64,000 nucleotides of DNA, from positions 1 through 64,000 of the forward strand of contig CAZIUC010000013.1 in assembly GCA_964542455.1 (NCBI GenBank), given 5' to 3'. Positions 25,593 to 33,727 of the stretch are shown piece by piece; positions within the stretch are counted from its first letter, which is position 1, and every line of letters starts with the position of its first letter. The position numbers and the translations under genes are program-made. The notes beneath the pieces are model-generated. The model saw only the letters and a program-made list of their open reading frames with translations. It was not told where the DNA came from and searched no databases. The stretch is from PFJX01 sp964542455. GTDB lineage: Bacteria > Pseudomonadota > Gammaproteobacteria > Burkholderiales > Thiobacillaceae.

Positions 25593-26660
25593 TCATGGCG
25601 ACACCTCGCCGGCCTCATCGTCCAGGTGTGCCGCCCATTCGCGCCAGACCGCCCAGGCCACGGCAAGGACGATGGGGCCGGCGAACAGGCCCACCAGGCC
25701 GAAGGCGAGCAGGCCGCCCAACACCCCGAACAGCACCAGCAGGAAGGGAATCGAGCCGACGCTGCTGATGAACATCGGGCGCAACACGTTGTCGATCTGG
25801 CTCACCACCGCCGCGCCCCAGAGCCAGACGCCGATGGCCGCGCCGGTTTCGCCCTGGAACAGCAACCAGGCGCCGGCGCCGCCCCAGGCCAGAGGCGTGC
25901 CGAAGGGAATCAACGCGAACAACGCGGTCAGCACGCCCAGCGTCACCGGCGAGGCCAACCCCGCCACCCAGTAGCCCGCGCCGGCAAAGGCGCCCTGCAC
26001 CAGAGCGGTAAGCAGAATGCCGTAGACCACGGCGCGCGTGGTCATGCCGGCGGCGGCGAGATAATCGTGGGTGCGCGGGCCGATGAATCGCGCCATGACA
26101 TGACGCAGTTCCCGCGCCATGCGCGCGCCATCGCGATAGAAGAAGAACAGGGTGGTCAGCACCAACACCAGCTTGACCAGATTCTTGCCGACGCCCCCGG
26201 CCAGCATCGCCGCCTCGCCCGCGTGCGCCGCGAGCCAGGCCTTGACCGCGCTGATGGCGCCTTGCGGGTCGGCCAGCAATTGCGCCCGCTGCTGCGCCAG
26301 CCAGTCGCCCAGCCAGGGCAGGCCGAGCAGGACTTGCGGCACCTCCGGCGGATGCGTCACGAACGCGCGCAAGCCCGCGTAAAACCCCGCCACCTCCTGC
26401 TGCGCCAGCCAGACGCACCACAACAGCGGCGCGAACAGGGTCAGCGCCGCCAAGGAGGTACTCAGGCTGGCGGCCAGCGTGTCGCGGCCGCCGCAGCGCG
26501 CGCGCAGCCACTCCGACAACGGCCAGGAAGCGTAGGCCAGCACCGCCGCCCAGGCCAGCGGCGCAAAAAACGGCCGCAAGACCAGAAAAGCAAGCAGCGC
26601 CAGGCCGGTCAAAGCCAGCCAGGGCGCCAGACGGCGACTGATGGGTGAAGCGGCGGACAT
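25593..26660 (-). CDS. AI-2E family transporter (YdiK/TqsA-like permease)
   Basis: 355 residues from the ATG at 26660. Hydrophobic segments occur at both ends, with a soluble stretch (about 75-150) in between. Family features are FFFYRDGARMARELRHVM and the C-terminal segments ALIPFGTPLAWGGAGAWLL and FLLVLFGVLGGLLAFG. Members include the AI-2 exporter TqsA and Na+/H+ antiporters, so the substrate cannot be assigned. The frame is open to 26723, but the longer start lacks the conserved beginning. Confidence 0.88.
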   Translation of the reverse strand: MSAASPISRRLAPWLALTGLALLAFLVLRPFFAPLAWAAVLAYASWPLSEWLRARCGGRDTLAASLSTSLAALTLFAPLLWCVWLAQQEVAGFYAGLRAFVTHPPEVPQVLLGLPWLGDWLAQQRAQLLADPQGAISAVKAWLAAHAGEAAMLAGGVGKNLVKLVLVLTTLFFFYRDGARMARELRHVMARFIGPRTHDYLAAAGMTTRAVVYGILLTALVQGAFAGAGYWVAGLASPVTLGVLTALFALIPFGTPLAWGGAGAWLLFQGETGAAIGVWLWGAAVVSQIDNVLRPMFISSVGSIPFLLVLFGVLGGLLAFGLVGLFAGPIVLAVAWAVWREWAAHLDDEAGEVSP

Positions 26661-26814
26661 CTGGATATTCAGTCTCGGTGGGTCATGACCTGCGCGTCGA
26701 GGTCGGAAACAAGTGGCGGACAACAGGATAGGCCGCCGCCAACCGCAAGGAAATTCGAATATTCAACCCGTCTTGTTCGCATTAGTCGATTCCAGACACG
26801 GTCGGCGCCGCGCC

Positions 26815-27090
26815 ACCGACCCCCCTTTCCCAAAAAGGGAATGAGGTACAGAAGGGTATAAGCAGGGACTTGGCCGCCTTTTTTTGGCGGCTTAGTCCTT
26901 CGCTTAGGGTCTTTATCAGGGGCTTCATCAGGGATTGAGCGACGTTCGCCTGTGCATCAGTCTCAGAAATCCCCCCTGGCCCCCCTTTGATAAAGGGGGG
27001 AACCACTACACCAACCGCATCACCAGTTAATGCGAAAAGAGCCTTGCCAAAGGGGGGGCCACCACTCCAAGTGCGTCACCAGTTACGGAT
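26815..27090. repeat. Dispersed C/G-run repeat, copy B
   Basis: The interval 26661-27140 holds no gene. It contains CCCCCTTTCCCAAAAAGGG, an inner GCCGCC-TTTTTTT-GGCGGC hairpin, GGGGCTTCATCAGGGATTG, the palindrome CCCCCTTTGATAAAGGGGGG, and two CACCAGTTA tails, one with GCGAAAAGAGCC. All blocks recur in the other copies. Confidence 0.8.
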
Positions 27091-27140
27091 AAAGCGCCAT
27101 CTGAAACGCCCGCCCAGGCCAATGCCGCCCAATCCCCCCG

Positions 27141-28445
27141 TCAGGCGCGCAGCGCGGCGCGGCGGCCGCGCCCGACACGCACGCCGGCAAGCAGGATCAG
27201 ACCGATGACGAAATAACCCCCGGTCACGAGCAAGGCGCGGCGGTGGTCGCCGCCGGTCAACCAGGTGGTGAGGCCATAGCTGAGCGGGCCGGCGATGGAC
27301 GCGAGTTTCACCGCCAGCCCCCAGAAACCGTAGAACTCCGCCAAACGCGAAGGCGGCGCCAGCACGCCCACCAGCGCGCGGCCGGCGGACTGCGCGCCGC
27401 CCAGGCAAAGGCCGGCGAGTGTGGCCGCCGCCCAGAACAATCCGGCCCCATCCGATGCTCCCGGCGCCGCCCAGGCCAGGGCGATGGTCACGATCCAGCC
27501 GACCAGGACCAGGGTGATGGCGCGGATATGGCCGATGCGGTCCTGCACATGGCCGAACACGAAAGCGCCCGCCGCCGCCGCGATGTTGACCACGAAAACC
27601 AGCAACAAGGTCTGCCGGGTGTTGAAGCCCATCGCCTGGGTGGCATAGACGGCGGCCAGGGTGATGACCACCTGGATGCCCGCCTGATAGAACACGCTAC
27701 AGATCAGGAAGCGGCGCAGATCGACAAACGGCCGCAAATGGCGCAGGGTTTGCCGCAACCGCTGCCACGCCGTCGGCACCGCGCCTTCAGCCACAAGCGG
27801 CACGGCGCGCTCACGCAGCAGCAAAAACGTCGGCAGGCTGGCCAGGGCGAACAGCGCGGCGGTAATCAACATCGTCACCGGCACGAACTGAGCGGCGCTC
27901 TGGCCGCGCGCCTCGGCCCAGGTGACATAGAGCAGGCACAGCCCCAGCGTGGTCAGCCCGCCCAGATAGCCGATTCCCCAACCCCAACCGGACACCCGGC
28001 CAAGCGCGCGATCGTTGGCGATTTCCGGGAGAAACGCCGCGATCAGGTTCTCGCCGCTGCCGTAAAAGAAGTTGGCGGCGACCACGCAGACGATGGCCAG
28101 CCATAGCGTTTCCGGCTGCGCGAAATAGAGCAGGCCGGTGAACAGCACACAACCCACCGTGGTGATGGCCAGCAACTTCTTCTTCGCCGCGTGCAAGTCG
28201 GCAATGGCGCCGATCACCGGCGCGCTCACCACGATCAGCGCATAGGACACCGACAACGCGGCGGTCCAGGCCAAGGTGGCCCAGGGCGCGTTGCCCGCGA
28301 CCACAGCGACGAAATAAGCGTTGAACAACGCGGTGATCACCACGGTGGTAAAGCCGGAGTTGGCGAAGTCATACATCGCCCAGCCAAACAACTCGCGCGG
28401 ACGGACATCGGCGCGCAAGGCGCCCTGGAAATGGCTTTGTTTCAT
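27141..28445 (-). CDS. UMF1-family MFS transporter
   Basis: 434 residues with about 12 membrane segments. The N-terminus FGWAMYDFANSGFTTVVIT is the signature of UMF1 (Atg22-like) major facilitator proteins; YGSGENLIAAFLPEI and the C-terminal NRALVGVLAP-like segment also fit. Substrates are unknown; the fungal relative exports vacuolar amino acids. The ATG at 28445 is chosen because it begins just before the conserved region; the frame extends seven codons further. Confidence 0.88.
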   Translation of the reverse strand: MKQSHFQGALRADVRPRELFGWAMYDFANSGFTTVVITALFNAYFVAVVAGNAPWATLAWTAALSVSYALIVVSAPVIGAIADLHAAKKKLLAITTVGCVLFTGLLYFAQPETLWLAIVCVVAANFFYGSGENLIAAFLPEIANDRALGRVSGWGWGIGYLGGLTTLGLCLLYVTWAEARGQSAAQFVPVTMLITAALFALASLPTFLLLRERAVPLVAEGAVPTAWQRLRQTLRHLRPFVDLRRFLICSVFYQAGIQVVITLAAVYATQAMGFNTRQTLLLVFVVNIAAAAGAFVFGHVQDRIGHIRAITLVLVGWIVTIALAWAAPGASDGAGLFWAAATLAGLCLGGAQSAGRALVGVLAPPSRLAEFYGFWGLAVKLASIAGPLSYGLTTWLTGGDHRRALLVTGGYFVIGLILLAGVRVGRGRRAALRA

Positions 28446-28475
28446 GTGATTTCGAAGCCCCGGCATCCTGAAAAC

Positions 28476-28499
28476 AGCCGGCTGGAAGCCGGCGCTACA
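28476..28499. repeat. REP family 1 half-palindrome
   Basis: AGCCGGCTGGAAGCCGGCGC plus TACA, upstream of the UMF1 transporter. Confidence 0.75.
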
Positions 28500-28687
28500 G
28501 CTTATTCCTTCGTTGCGACTCGCGGCGGCGGGACGATCATCCGTTTCATCAAGTTATCCGCCGCCGAAAATACCGCGCAACCACCGTCAGCGTAAGAATG
28601 GTGCTGGACGAGGAGTGGTATGGGGCAGGGATTCCGATTAGAAATCGGAAAAATCCGTGACCCCGTCCTGATTCTGCCTGGTGAATG

Positions 28688-30085
28688 TCACCCCGCCGCG
28701 CCATCGAGGCCATATTGCTTCAACTTTTTCCACAGCGTCGTTCGCGACATTCCGAGCTTTCTGGCTGTTGCCGCCCGGTTTCCTCCGTTTTCCCGAAGTG
28801 CCCGCGACAGCACTTCACTTTCATTCCCCTCCTGCTCGATGGGGGCGCGATAGTAGCGTTGCACAAGGCCTGAGTGGGACGCCTGTGCGGCCTCCGTTCG
28901 GGGAGCGCTGATCGAATGTCCAGCTTCCCGCACTTCGGGCGGCAGATGATGGGGAAGCAGGGTGGTTCCATCCGCATGCACCAGGGCGTATTCGAGGGCA
29001 TTCGCCAGTTCCCTGACGTTGCCCGGCCAGTCATAGGCGCAAAGGGCGTCGAGCGCATCGGTGGAAACCTGTATCTCGCGTCCCTGATGGCGGCCGCGCA
29101 TATTCGCGAGCAGCGGATTGACCAGCAGCGAAATATCCTCCCGGCGCTCGCGCAAGGCCGGCACATGAATGGGAAGCACGCGCAGCCGGTAATAAAGGTC
29201 CGCCCTGAATTCCCCATTTCTCACCATGGTGGGAAGGTCGCGGTGGGTTGCCGCGATGATCCTGACATCGACCTTGCGCGTCTGGTTTTCACCGAGCCGC
29301 TCGATTTCCCGTTCCTGCAACACGCGCAACAGTTTGACCTGGACGCTCAGCGGCACCTCGCCGATTTCGTCAAGCAGCAAGGTTCCGCCGTGGGCGGCCT
29401 CGAACCGCCCTTCGCGAGCCATCGCCGCGCCGGTAAACGCACCTCGGGCATGACCGAACAATTCGCTTTCGAGCAGTTGCTCCGGGAATGCCGCGCAATG
29501 CACCCGCAGGTAAGGCCCTTTGGCGCGGCTCGAATTATCGTGCAGCGCGCGGGCGACCAGCTCCTTGCCGGTGCCGCTTTCGCCCGTGATAAGGACGCTC
29601 GCCTCGCTCGCGGCGGCCCGCAGGATTTGGCGAAACAAATCCTGCATCGGCGCGGCGTGCCCCACCAACCCACCCAACTGCAAGCGCTCACTGGCCGCCT
29701 CCTCGAGTCGGGCTTCCTCGCTGCGATCCCGCAGGACCACGGCACAGTAGGCAAAGTCGGCGTCCGAAGGCAGCACCATGGCCCACATGCGCAACGGTAT
29801 CAACTCGCCGTCAGGCCGCTGAACCACGAGGTTCTGCACCAGTTTTTCCCCACGCATGCTCGCCATGAGCGTGCAGCTGCCCTCTATTTCGCAATTCCGG
29901 GCGCACCCTGTTCCCTGGAACAGACTGGGACAAAGCCTGTCCAGAATCTCGTCGTTGTGCCTGCCCAGCATTCGCCGCGCGGCTTCGTTGATCGCCACGA
30001 CATGACGCCGCTGGTCGAGGAACAGGATGCCTTCTTCAAGGTTGTCGAGGAATTGCGTCAATCCCGCCAAGGTAATCATCAGCAC
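28688..30085 (-). CDS. PAS-containing sigma-54-dependent activator (Fis family)
   Basis: 465 residues. An N-terminal PAS-like sensor (about 5-125) contains the Cys cluster C52, C61, C65 and C71, suggesting a metal, FeS or thiol redox switch. The AAA+ domain has GESGTGKE (168-175), ELFGHARGAFTGA with the sigma-54 contact GAFTGA, and TLLLDEIGEV (Walker B). The C-terminal Fis-type HTH contains NRAATARKLGMSRTTLWKKL. There is no receiver domain, so it is a one-component sensor. The start is GTG at 30085 (ATG at 30079 is possible). It is divergent from the small exported-protein gene, whose sigma-54 promoter it probably activates. Confidence 0.93.
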   Translation of the reverse strand: MLMITLAGLTQFLDNLEEGILFLDQRRHVVAINEAARRMLGRHNDEILDRLCPSLFQGTGCARNCEIEGSCTLMASMRGEKLVQNLVVQRPDGELIPLRMWAMVLPSDADFAYCAVVLRDRSEEARLEEAASERLQLGGLVGHAAPMQDLFRQILRAAASEASVLITGESGTGKELVARALHDNSSRAKGPYLRVHCAAFPEQLLESELFGHARGAFTGAAMAREGRFEAAHGGTLLLDEIGEVPLSVQVKLLRVLQEREIERLGENQTRKVDVRIIAATHRDLPTMVRNGEFRADLYYRLRVLPIHVPALRERREDISLLVNPLLANMRGRHQGREIQVSTDALDALCAYDWPGNVRELANALEYALVHADGTTLLPHHLPPEVREAGHSISAPRTEAAQASHSGLVQRYYRAPIEQEGNESEVLSRALRENGGNRAATARKLGMSRTTLWKKLKQYGLDGAAG

Positions 30086-30095
30086 GCACTCATAA

Positions 30096-30174
30096 CGTTA
30101 ACTGTGAACACCATATTAACGTCCACTCTAAACAAATGACAATGAACATCAAGTGCCATAACTTCGTATGTTAT
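30096..30174. promoter_or_regulatory. Candidate activator sites upstream of the sigma-54 promoter
   Basis: Two inverted repeats: CGTTAA-N14-TTAACG (30096-30121) and ATAAC-N7-GTTAT (30158-30174). They lie about 25-100 bp upstream of the -24 element in an AT-rich stretch. Related ATAAC/GTTAT words recur at 30092 and 30194. These are plausible binding sites for the divergent activator. Confidence 0.5.
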
Positions 30175-30197
30175 TGATATATATGCAATTATAGTTA

Positions 30198-30213
30198 TGG
30201 CATGGATAGTGCT
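30198..30213 (+). promoter_or_regulatory. Sigma-54 promoter
   Basis: TGGCATG-GATA-GTGCT against the consensus TGGCACG-N4-TTGCW. GG (30199-30200) and GC (30211-30212) are separated by exactly 10 bp. Transcription should start near 30224, about 45 bp before the ATG of the small gene. Confidence 0.85.
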
Positions 30214-30268
30214 TATATCAGTTGTCCAGTTAGATGTTCATCCCTCAACCGTTAAAGGAATCAACACC

Positions 30269-30535
30269 ATGAAACTTGCCCTCGCCCTGAGCGTTGCCAT
30301 CCTGCTGCCCTCCCTGGCCTCCGCCGGTGGTATCGAAGACCCCGTGTTGGCCAGTTTTCAACGCGACATGCACTATCAGCCATCGACCCAGGTCTTGCGA
30401 CCCGCGGCCCGGGTGGAGATCGACCCGCTGGTCGAAGCCATCCGTACCGCGTTGACTGGCCCGGCGAAACCGGAAACCAGCACGGCTTCGTCGCTCGCTC
30501 CGCAAGCCAGCCTTGACATGGCTCACGGTGGCTGA
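30269..30535 (+). CDS. Small exported protein under sigma-54 control
   Basis: 88 residues. A clear signal peptide ends at PSLASA (about residue 19), leaving a mature protein of about 69 residues with no Cys. It contains two DP segments (IEDPVLASFQRDM and EIDPLVEAIRTAL), spaced like single units of the DP-repeat proteins in this window. AAAGGAA precedes the ATG at 30269, and a terminator follows, so it is monocistronic. It is not recognised as any known family. The sigma-54 promoter and the divergent activator suggest strongly conditional expression. Confidence 0.8.
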   Translation: MKLALALSVAILLPSLASAGGIEDPVLASFQRDMHYQPSTQVLRPAARVEIDPLVEAIRTALTGPAKPETSTASSLAPQASLDMAHGG

Positions 30536-30602
30536 TCCCTCTCCAGTCTGTCGAGCGTTGACCCGCACCGACAACCCACCAACCTTGACTCTTTGATAAG
30601 CG

Positions 30603-30634
30603 AAGCCGGCGCCCTGACTTGGGTGCCGGCTTTA
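30603..30634 (+). terminator. Rho-independent terminator after the small exported gene
   Basis: AAGCCGGCGCCC-TGACTT-GGGTGCCGGCTT with one G-T pair, followed by TTTATC. Confidence 0.8.
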
Positions 30635-30697
30635 TCTCGTTCAACTTCAACGATGAATCCGCTGGCCGGTGGCGTGAGCTTCTATCCCGGCCCGGAC

Positions 30698-32107
30698 TCA
30701 GGCTAGTTCGACACTCTGCCCGGCCCGTGGCGCTTCCGTTTGCCAGCCGAGTCGTTCGTGGATGAGGGCGGCGAAGCCCAGCGCGGTTTCCGCTTCGCCG
30801 TGCATGACGAAGGTATGTTTCGGTGGCGCGCGGAAATGGCCGAGCCAATTCAGCAGGGCGTCTCGGTCGGCGTGGGCGGAGAGGCCGCCGAGGGTAACCA
30901 GGTGAGCTTTGACCGCGACATCGGCGCCCAGCATGCGGATTCGCGTGGCGCCGTCCACCAGCCGCCGACCCAGGGTGCCGGCGGCCTGGAAGCCGGTGAT
31001 GAGAATGGTGGCGTCGTTGCGCGGCAGGTTGGCGCGCAGGTGGTACTTGATGCGCCCGGCGTCGCACATGCCGCTGGCGGAAATGATGACCGCGCCGCCG
31101 GCGACGCGGTCGAGCGCTTTCGATTCCTCCGCGTCCTCGACGAAGTCCAGCTTCTCGAAATACGCCATGCCACCGTGCTTGCCCATCAGCGCGTGGGTTT
31201 CCTCGTCGAGCAGCGCCATGTGCTGGTAGGTGATTTCGGTGGCCGCGGTCGCCATCGGTGAATCGACGAATACGGTGAGCTTGGGAATGCGCCCCTGCCG
31301 GGTCAGGTCGGCCAGCAGGTAGAGCATGTCCTGGGTGCGCCCGACGGCGAAGGCGGGAACGATGAGGTTGCCGCCCTTCTTGACCAAAGTGTCGTTGACC
31401 ACTTGCACCAGTTCGTCTTCGGTCTCCTTCATGCTCTTGTGCAGGCGGTCGCCGTAGGTCGATTCGACGAACAGGGTGTCGGCGTCGCCGATCGACGTGG
31501 GGTCGCGTACCAGGGGCCGCGCCGGCTGCCCGAGGTCGCCGGAGAACACCAGCTTGCGTCGCCGCGCGCCCTGGCCCAGCCACACTTCCACGATGGCCGA
31601 ACCGAGGATGTGGCCGGCGTCGCGGAAGACGCAGCGTACCGCCGGGTGCGGGGTGACTTCCTGGTCGTAGCCCACTGGTTTCAGACTCTTCAGGCTGGTG
31701 CGCGCCTGTTCAACGGTGTACAGCGGCGCGGTGTCGTGGCGTGACGCTTTTTTCCTGGACTTGAAGCGGCGGTAGTTCGCGCTTTCCGCCTCCCTTTCCT
31801 GGATGTGTCCCGCGTCCGGCAGCATCACCGCGAGCAGGTCGCTGGTGGCGCGGGTGGTGTGGATGGGCCCCTTGAAGCCCAGCGCCACCAGTCGCGGCAG
31901 CAGGCCGGAATGGTCGATGTGGGCATGGGTGAGGAGAACGAAATCGATCGTGCCGGGATCGAAGCCGAAGGCCTGGCGGTTCTTCTCGCGCGCCTCGCGG
32001 CCGCCCTGGAACATGCCGCAATCCACCAGAAAACGCGCGCCTTCGGCTTCCACCAAGTAGCAGGAACCGGTGACTTCGCGCGCGGCACCGAAAAAGGTGA
32101 CTTTCAT
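30698..32107 (-). CDS. Beta-CASP metallo-beta-lactamase nuclease (CPSF73-like)
   Basis: 469 residues. The metallo-beta-lactamase motif is LLTHAHIDHSG near residue 60. A further His is in DAGHILGSA, and the beta-CASP region has FVESTYGDR, VPAFAVGRTQD and the late His in GGLSAHADRDAL. A C-terminal RMMBL segment contains FVMHGEAE. The family comprises exo- and endoribonucleases acting on RNA ends; the bacterial substrate is unknown. The start ATG at 32107 matches the family N-terminus MKVTFFGAAREVTGS. Confidence 0.93.
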   Translation of the reverse strand: MKVTFFGAAREVTGSCYLVEAEGARFLVDCGMFQGGREAREKNRQAFGFDPGTIDFVLLTHAHIDHSGLLPRLVALGFKGPIHTTRATSDLLAVMLPDAGHIQEREAESANYRRFKSRKKASRHDTAPLYTVEQARTSLKSLKPVGYDQEVTPHPAVRCVFRDAGHILGSAIVEVWLGQGARRRKLVFSGDLGQPARPLVRDPTSIGDADTLFVESTYGDRLHKSMKETEDELVQVVNDTLVKKGGNLIVPAFAVGRTQDMLYLLADLTRQGRIPKLTVFVDSPMATAATEITYQHMALLDEETHALMGKHGGMAYFEKLDFVEDAEESKALDRVAGGAVIISASGMCDAGRIKYHLRANLPRNDATILITGFQAAGTLGRRLVDGATRIRMLGADVAVKAHLVTLGGLSAHADRDALLNWLGHFRAPPKHTFVMHGEAETALGFAALIHERLGWQTEAPRAGQSVELA

Positions 32108-32170
32108 CGGGTTGGTCCTCCGTCAGTGACTGTGGAACAAGCTGAGGGGCCGACCTTGCGGCTGGTCTTT

Positions 32171-32240
32171 TGTAGCGCAGGCTTCCAGCCTGCCCATTGC
32201 CGTCCCGGCGCCGTGACGCAGGCTGGAAGCCTGCGCTACA
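32171..32240. repeat. REP family 1 palindrome pair
   Basis: TGTAGCGCAGGCTTCCAGCC to GGCTGGAAGCCTGCGCTACA. Almost the same 70-bp unit as at 3961-4030; both pairs lie just downstream of an exported repeat-protein gene. Confidence 0.9.
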
Positions 32241-32264
32241 TGGGGTTTCATGGGGCGGGGCGGT

Positions 32265-32843
32265 TTAGCGTGCCCCCGCCACCGCGCCGCTCAGCACGGA
32301 TGCCGCTGTGACTCCGGCGGCGAGCACCTTGGGGTCGCCGAGCGTGATCAGCGCTTCCGCGAATTTGGGTTGGGTCATCGCGGCCAACATCCGCGTCAGG
32401 ATGTCCACATTCTTGGGATCAGCCAGGGTCGCCGCCAGCTTGACGAACGCATCCACCGTGCGCGGATCGGCCGCGACCGAGGCCAGCTTGACCATGCCCT
32501 CGATTACCGGCGGATTGGCCAGCAGCGGCGCCAGCCGCATGATGCCGTCCAGCGCCTGCGGATTCGCCAGCCCTGACAACAGCGCCATGCGCGGATCGAC
32601 AGCGGCCGGCTGCTGCTGCGCCGGCCGCGGCAGGAGTTGCTGCAATTGTTGTGGCAGTTGCTGTGGCATCTGTTGCTGCATTTGCTGTGGCATTTGCTGT
32701 GGCATTTGCTGCTGCATCTGCTGTTGTAGGAACCAGCCGAGGGGCATCTGCGCCTGCTGGGCGGCCCAGTAGGGCGTATCGGCCAACGCCGGCGTGCTTG
32801 CCAGGGCCAGGGACAACAACAGGGTCTTGATCGAACGCATCAC
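32265..32843 (-). CDS. Exported repeat protein with Gln/Met/Pro linker (type 3)
   Basis: 192 residues. A signal peptide ends at STPALA (about residue 21). Residues about 38-75 are a Gln/Met/Pro low-complexity segment built from QQMPQQ units. The C-terminal half has about five 16-residue units starting DP or NP, such as DPRTVDAFVKLAATLA and NPPVIEGMVKLASVAA, probably short amphipathic helices. The style (export signal, low-complexity linker, DP-capped units) resembles the proteins at 4035 and 8637, but the period differs. Function is unknown. The gene is monocistronic, with REP elements on both sides. Confidence 0.82.
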   Translation of the reverse strand: MMRSIKTLLLSLALASTPALADTPYWAAQQAQMPLGWFLQQQMQQQMPQQMPQQMQQQMPQQLPQQLQQLLPRPAQQQPAAVDPRMALLSGLANPQALDGIMRLAPLLANPPVIEGMVKLASVAADPRTVDAFVKLAATLADPKNVDILTRMLAAMTQPKFAEALITLGDPKVLAAGVTAASVLSGAVAGAR

Positions 32844-32873
32844 GGCACTCCTGAAAAATTGCTGACTACTGCG

Positions 32874-32932
32874 TGTAGCGCCGGCGTTTCGCCGGCGTTA
32901 TTAATAGACGCCGGAGAAACGCCGGCGCTACA
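32874..32932. repeat. REP family 1 palindrome pair (variant)
   Basis: TGTAGCGCCGGCGTTTCGCC to GGAGAAACGCCGGCGCTACA, two inverted halves around TTATTAATAG. Confidence 0.88.
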
Positions 32933-32962
32933 TGAACGAAGCCTATTCCTTCTCCGGCTGAA

Positions 32963-33727
32963 TCAGTTCGCCGCGCCAGTTTTTTTCTCCCGCATCAGCA
33001 GTTCCATGAAGTTGCCCGGCATCGGGAAGACGATGGTGTTGGTCTTGTCACCGGCAATGCCGGCGAGGGTCTGTAGGTAGCGCAACTGCATGGCCTCGGG
33101 TTGTTGCGCGAGGATTTTCGCCGCCGCCAGCAGCTTCTCCGAGGCCTGCAACTCACCCTCGGCGTGGATGATCTTGGCGCGCCGCTCGCGTTCCGCCTCG
33201 GCCTGCTTGGCGATGGCGCGCACCATGGATTCGTCGATATCCACATGCTTGATCTCGACGGTGGAGACCTTGATGCCCCAGGCGTCGGTCTGCGCGTCCA
33301 GCGCCGCCTGGATATCCTGATTGAGGGTTTCCCGCTCGGCCAGCATCTGGTCCAGCTCATGCTTGCCCAGCACCGAACGCAGCGTGGTTTGCGCGAGCTG
33401 GCTGGTGGCGTTCATGAAGTCTTCCACCTGCAATATGGACTTGGCCGGATCGACGACGCGGAAATACACCACGGCGTTGACCTTCACCGACACGTTGTCG
33501 CGCGAGATCACATCCTGTGTGGGCACATCGAACACCACGGTGCGCAAATCCACCCGCACCATCTGCTGGATGCCGGGGATGACCAGCACCAGACCCGGCC
33601 CCTTCACTTTCCAGAAGCGGCCGAGCATGAACACCACGCCGCGTTCGTATTCACGCAGGATGCGAAAACTGGACGCCAGCAGCACTAATACCAGTAACGG
33701 GGCGGTCAGCCAGCCGAGATCAAACAT
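32963..33727 (-). CDS. Stomatin-like slipin (SPFH/band 7)
   Basis: 254 residues. One N-terminal membrane hairpin (LTAPLLVLVLLASSFRI) is followed by the SPFH domain with REYERGVVFMLGRFW, GPGLVLVIPGIQ and DVPTQDVISRDNV. A coiled C-terminal segment holds AEAERERRAKIIHAEGE. Slipins form oligomeric membrane scaffolds and are cleaved or regulated by a partner NfeD protease. Its start overlaps the nfeD gene end by 8 bp, the classical operon pair. Confidence 0.94.
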   Translation of the reverse strand: MFDLGWLTAPLLVLVLLASSFRILREYERGVVFMLGRFWKVKGPGLVLVIPGIQQMVRVDLRTVVFDVPTQDVISRDNVSVKVNAVVYFRVVDPAKSILQVEDFMNATSQLAQTTLRSVLGKHELDQMLAERETLNQDIQAALDAQTDAWGIKVSTVEIKHVDIDESMVRAIAKQAEAERERRAKIIHAEGELQASEKLLAAAKILAQQPEAMQLRYLQTLAGIAGDKTNTIVFPMPGNFMELLMREKKTGAAN

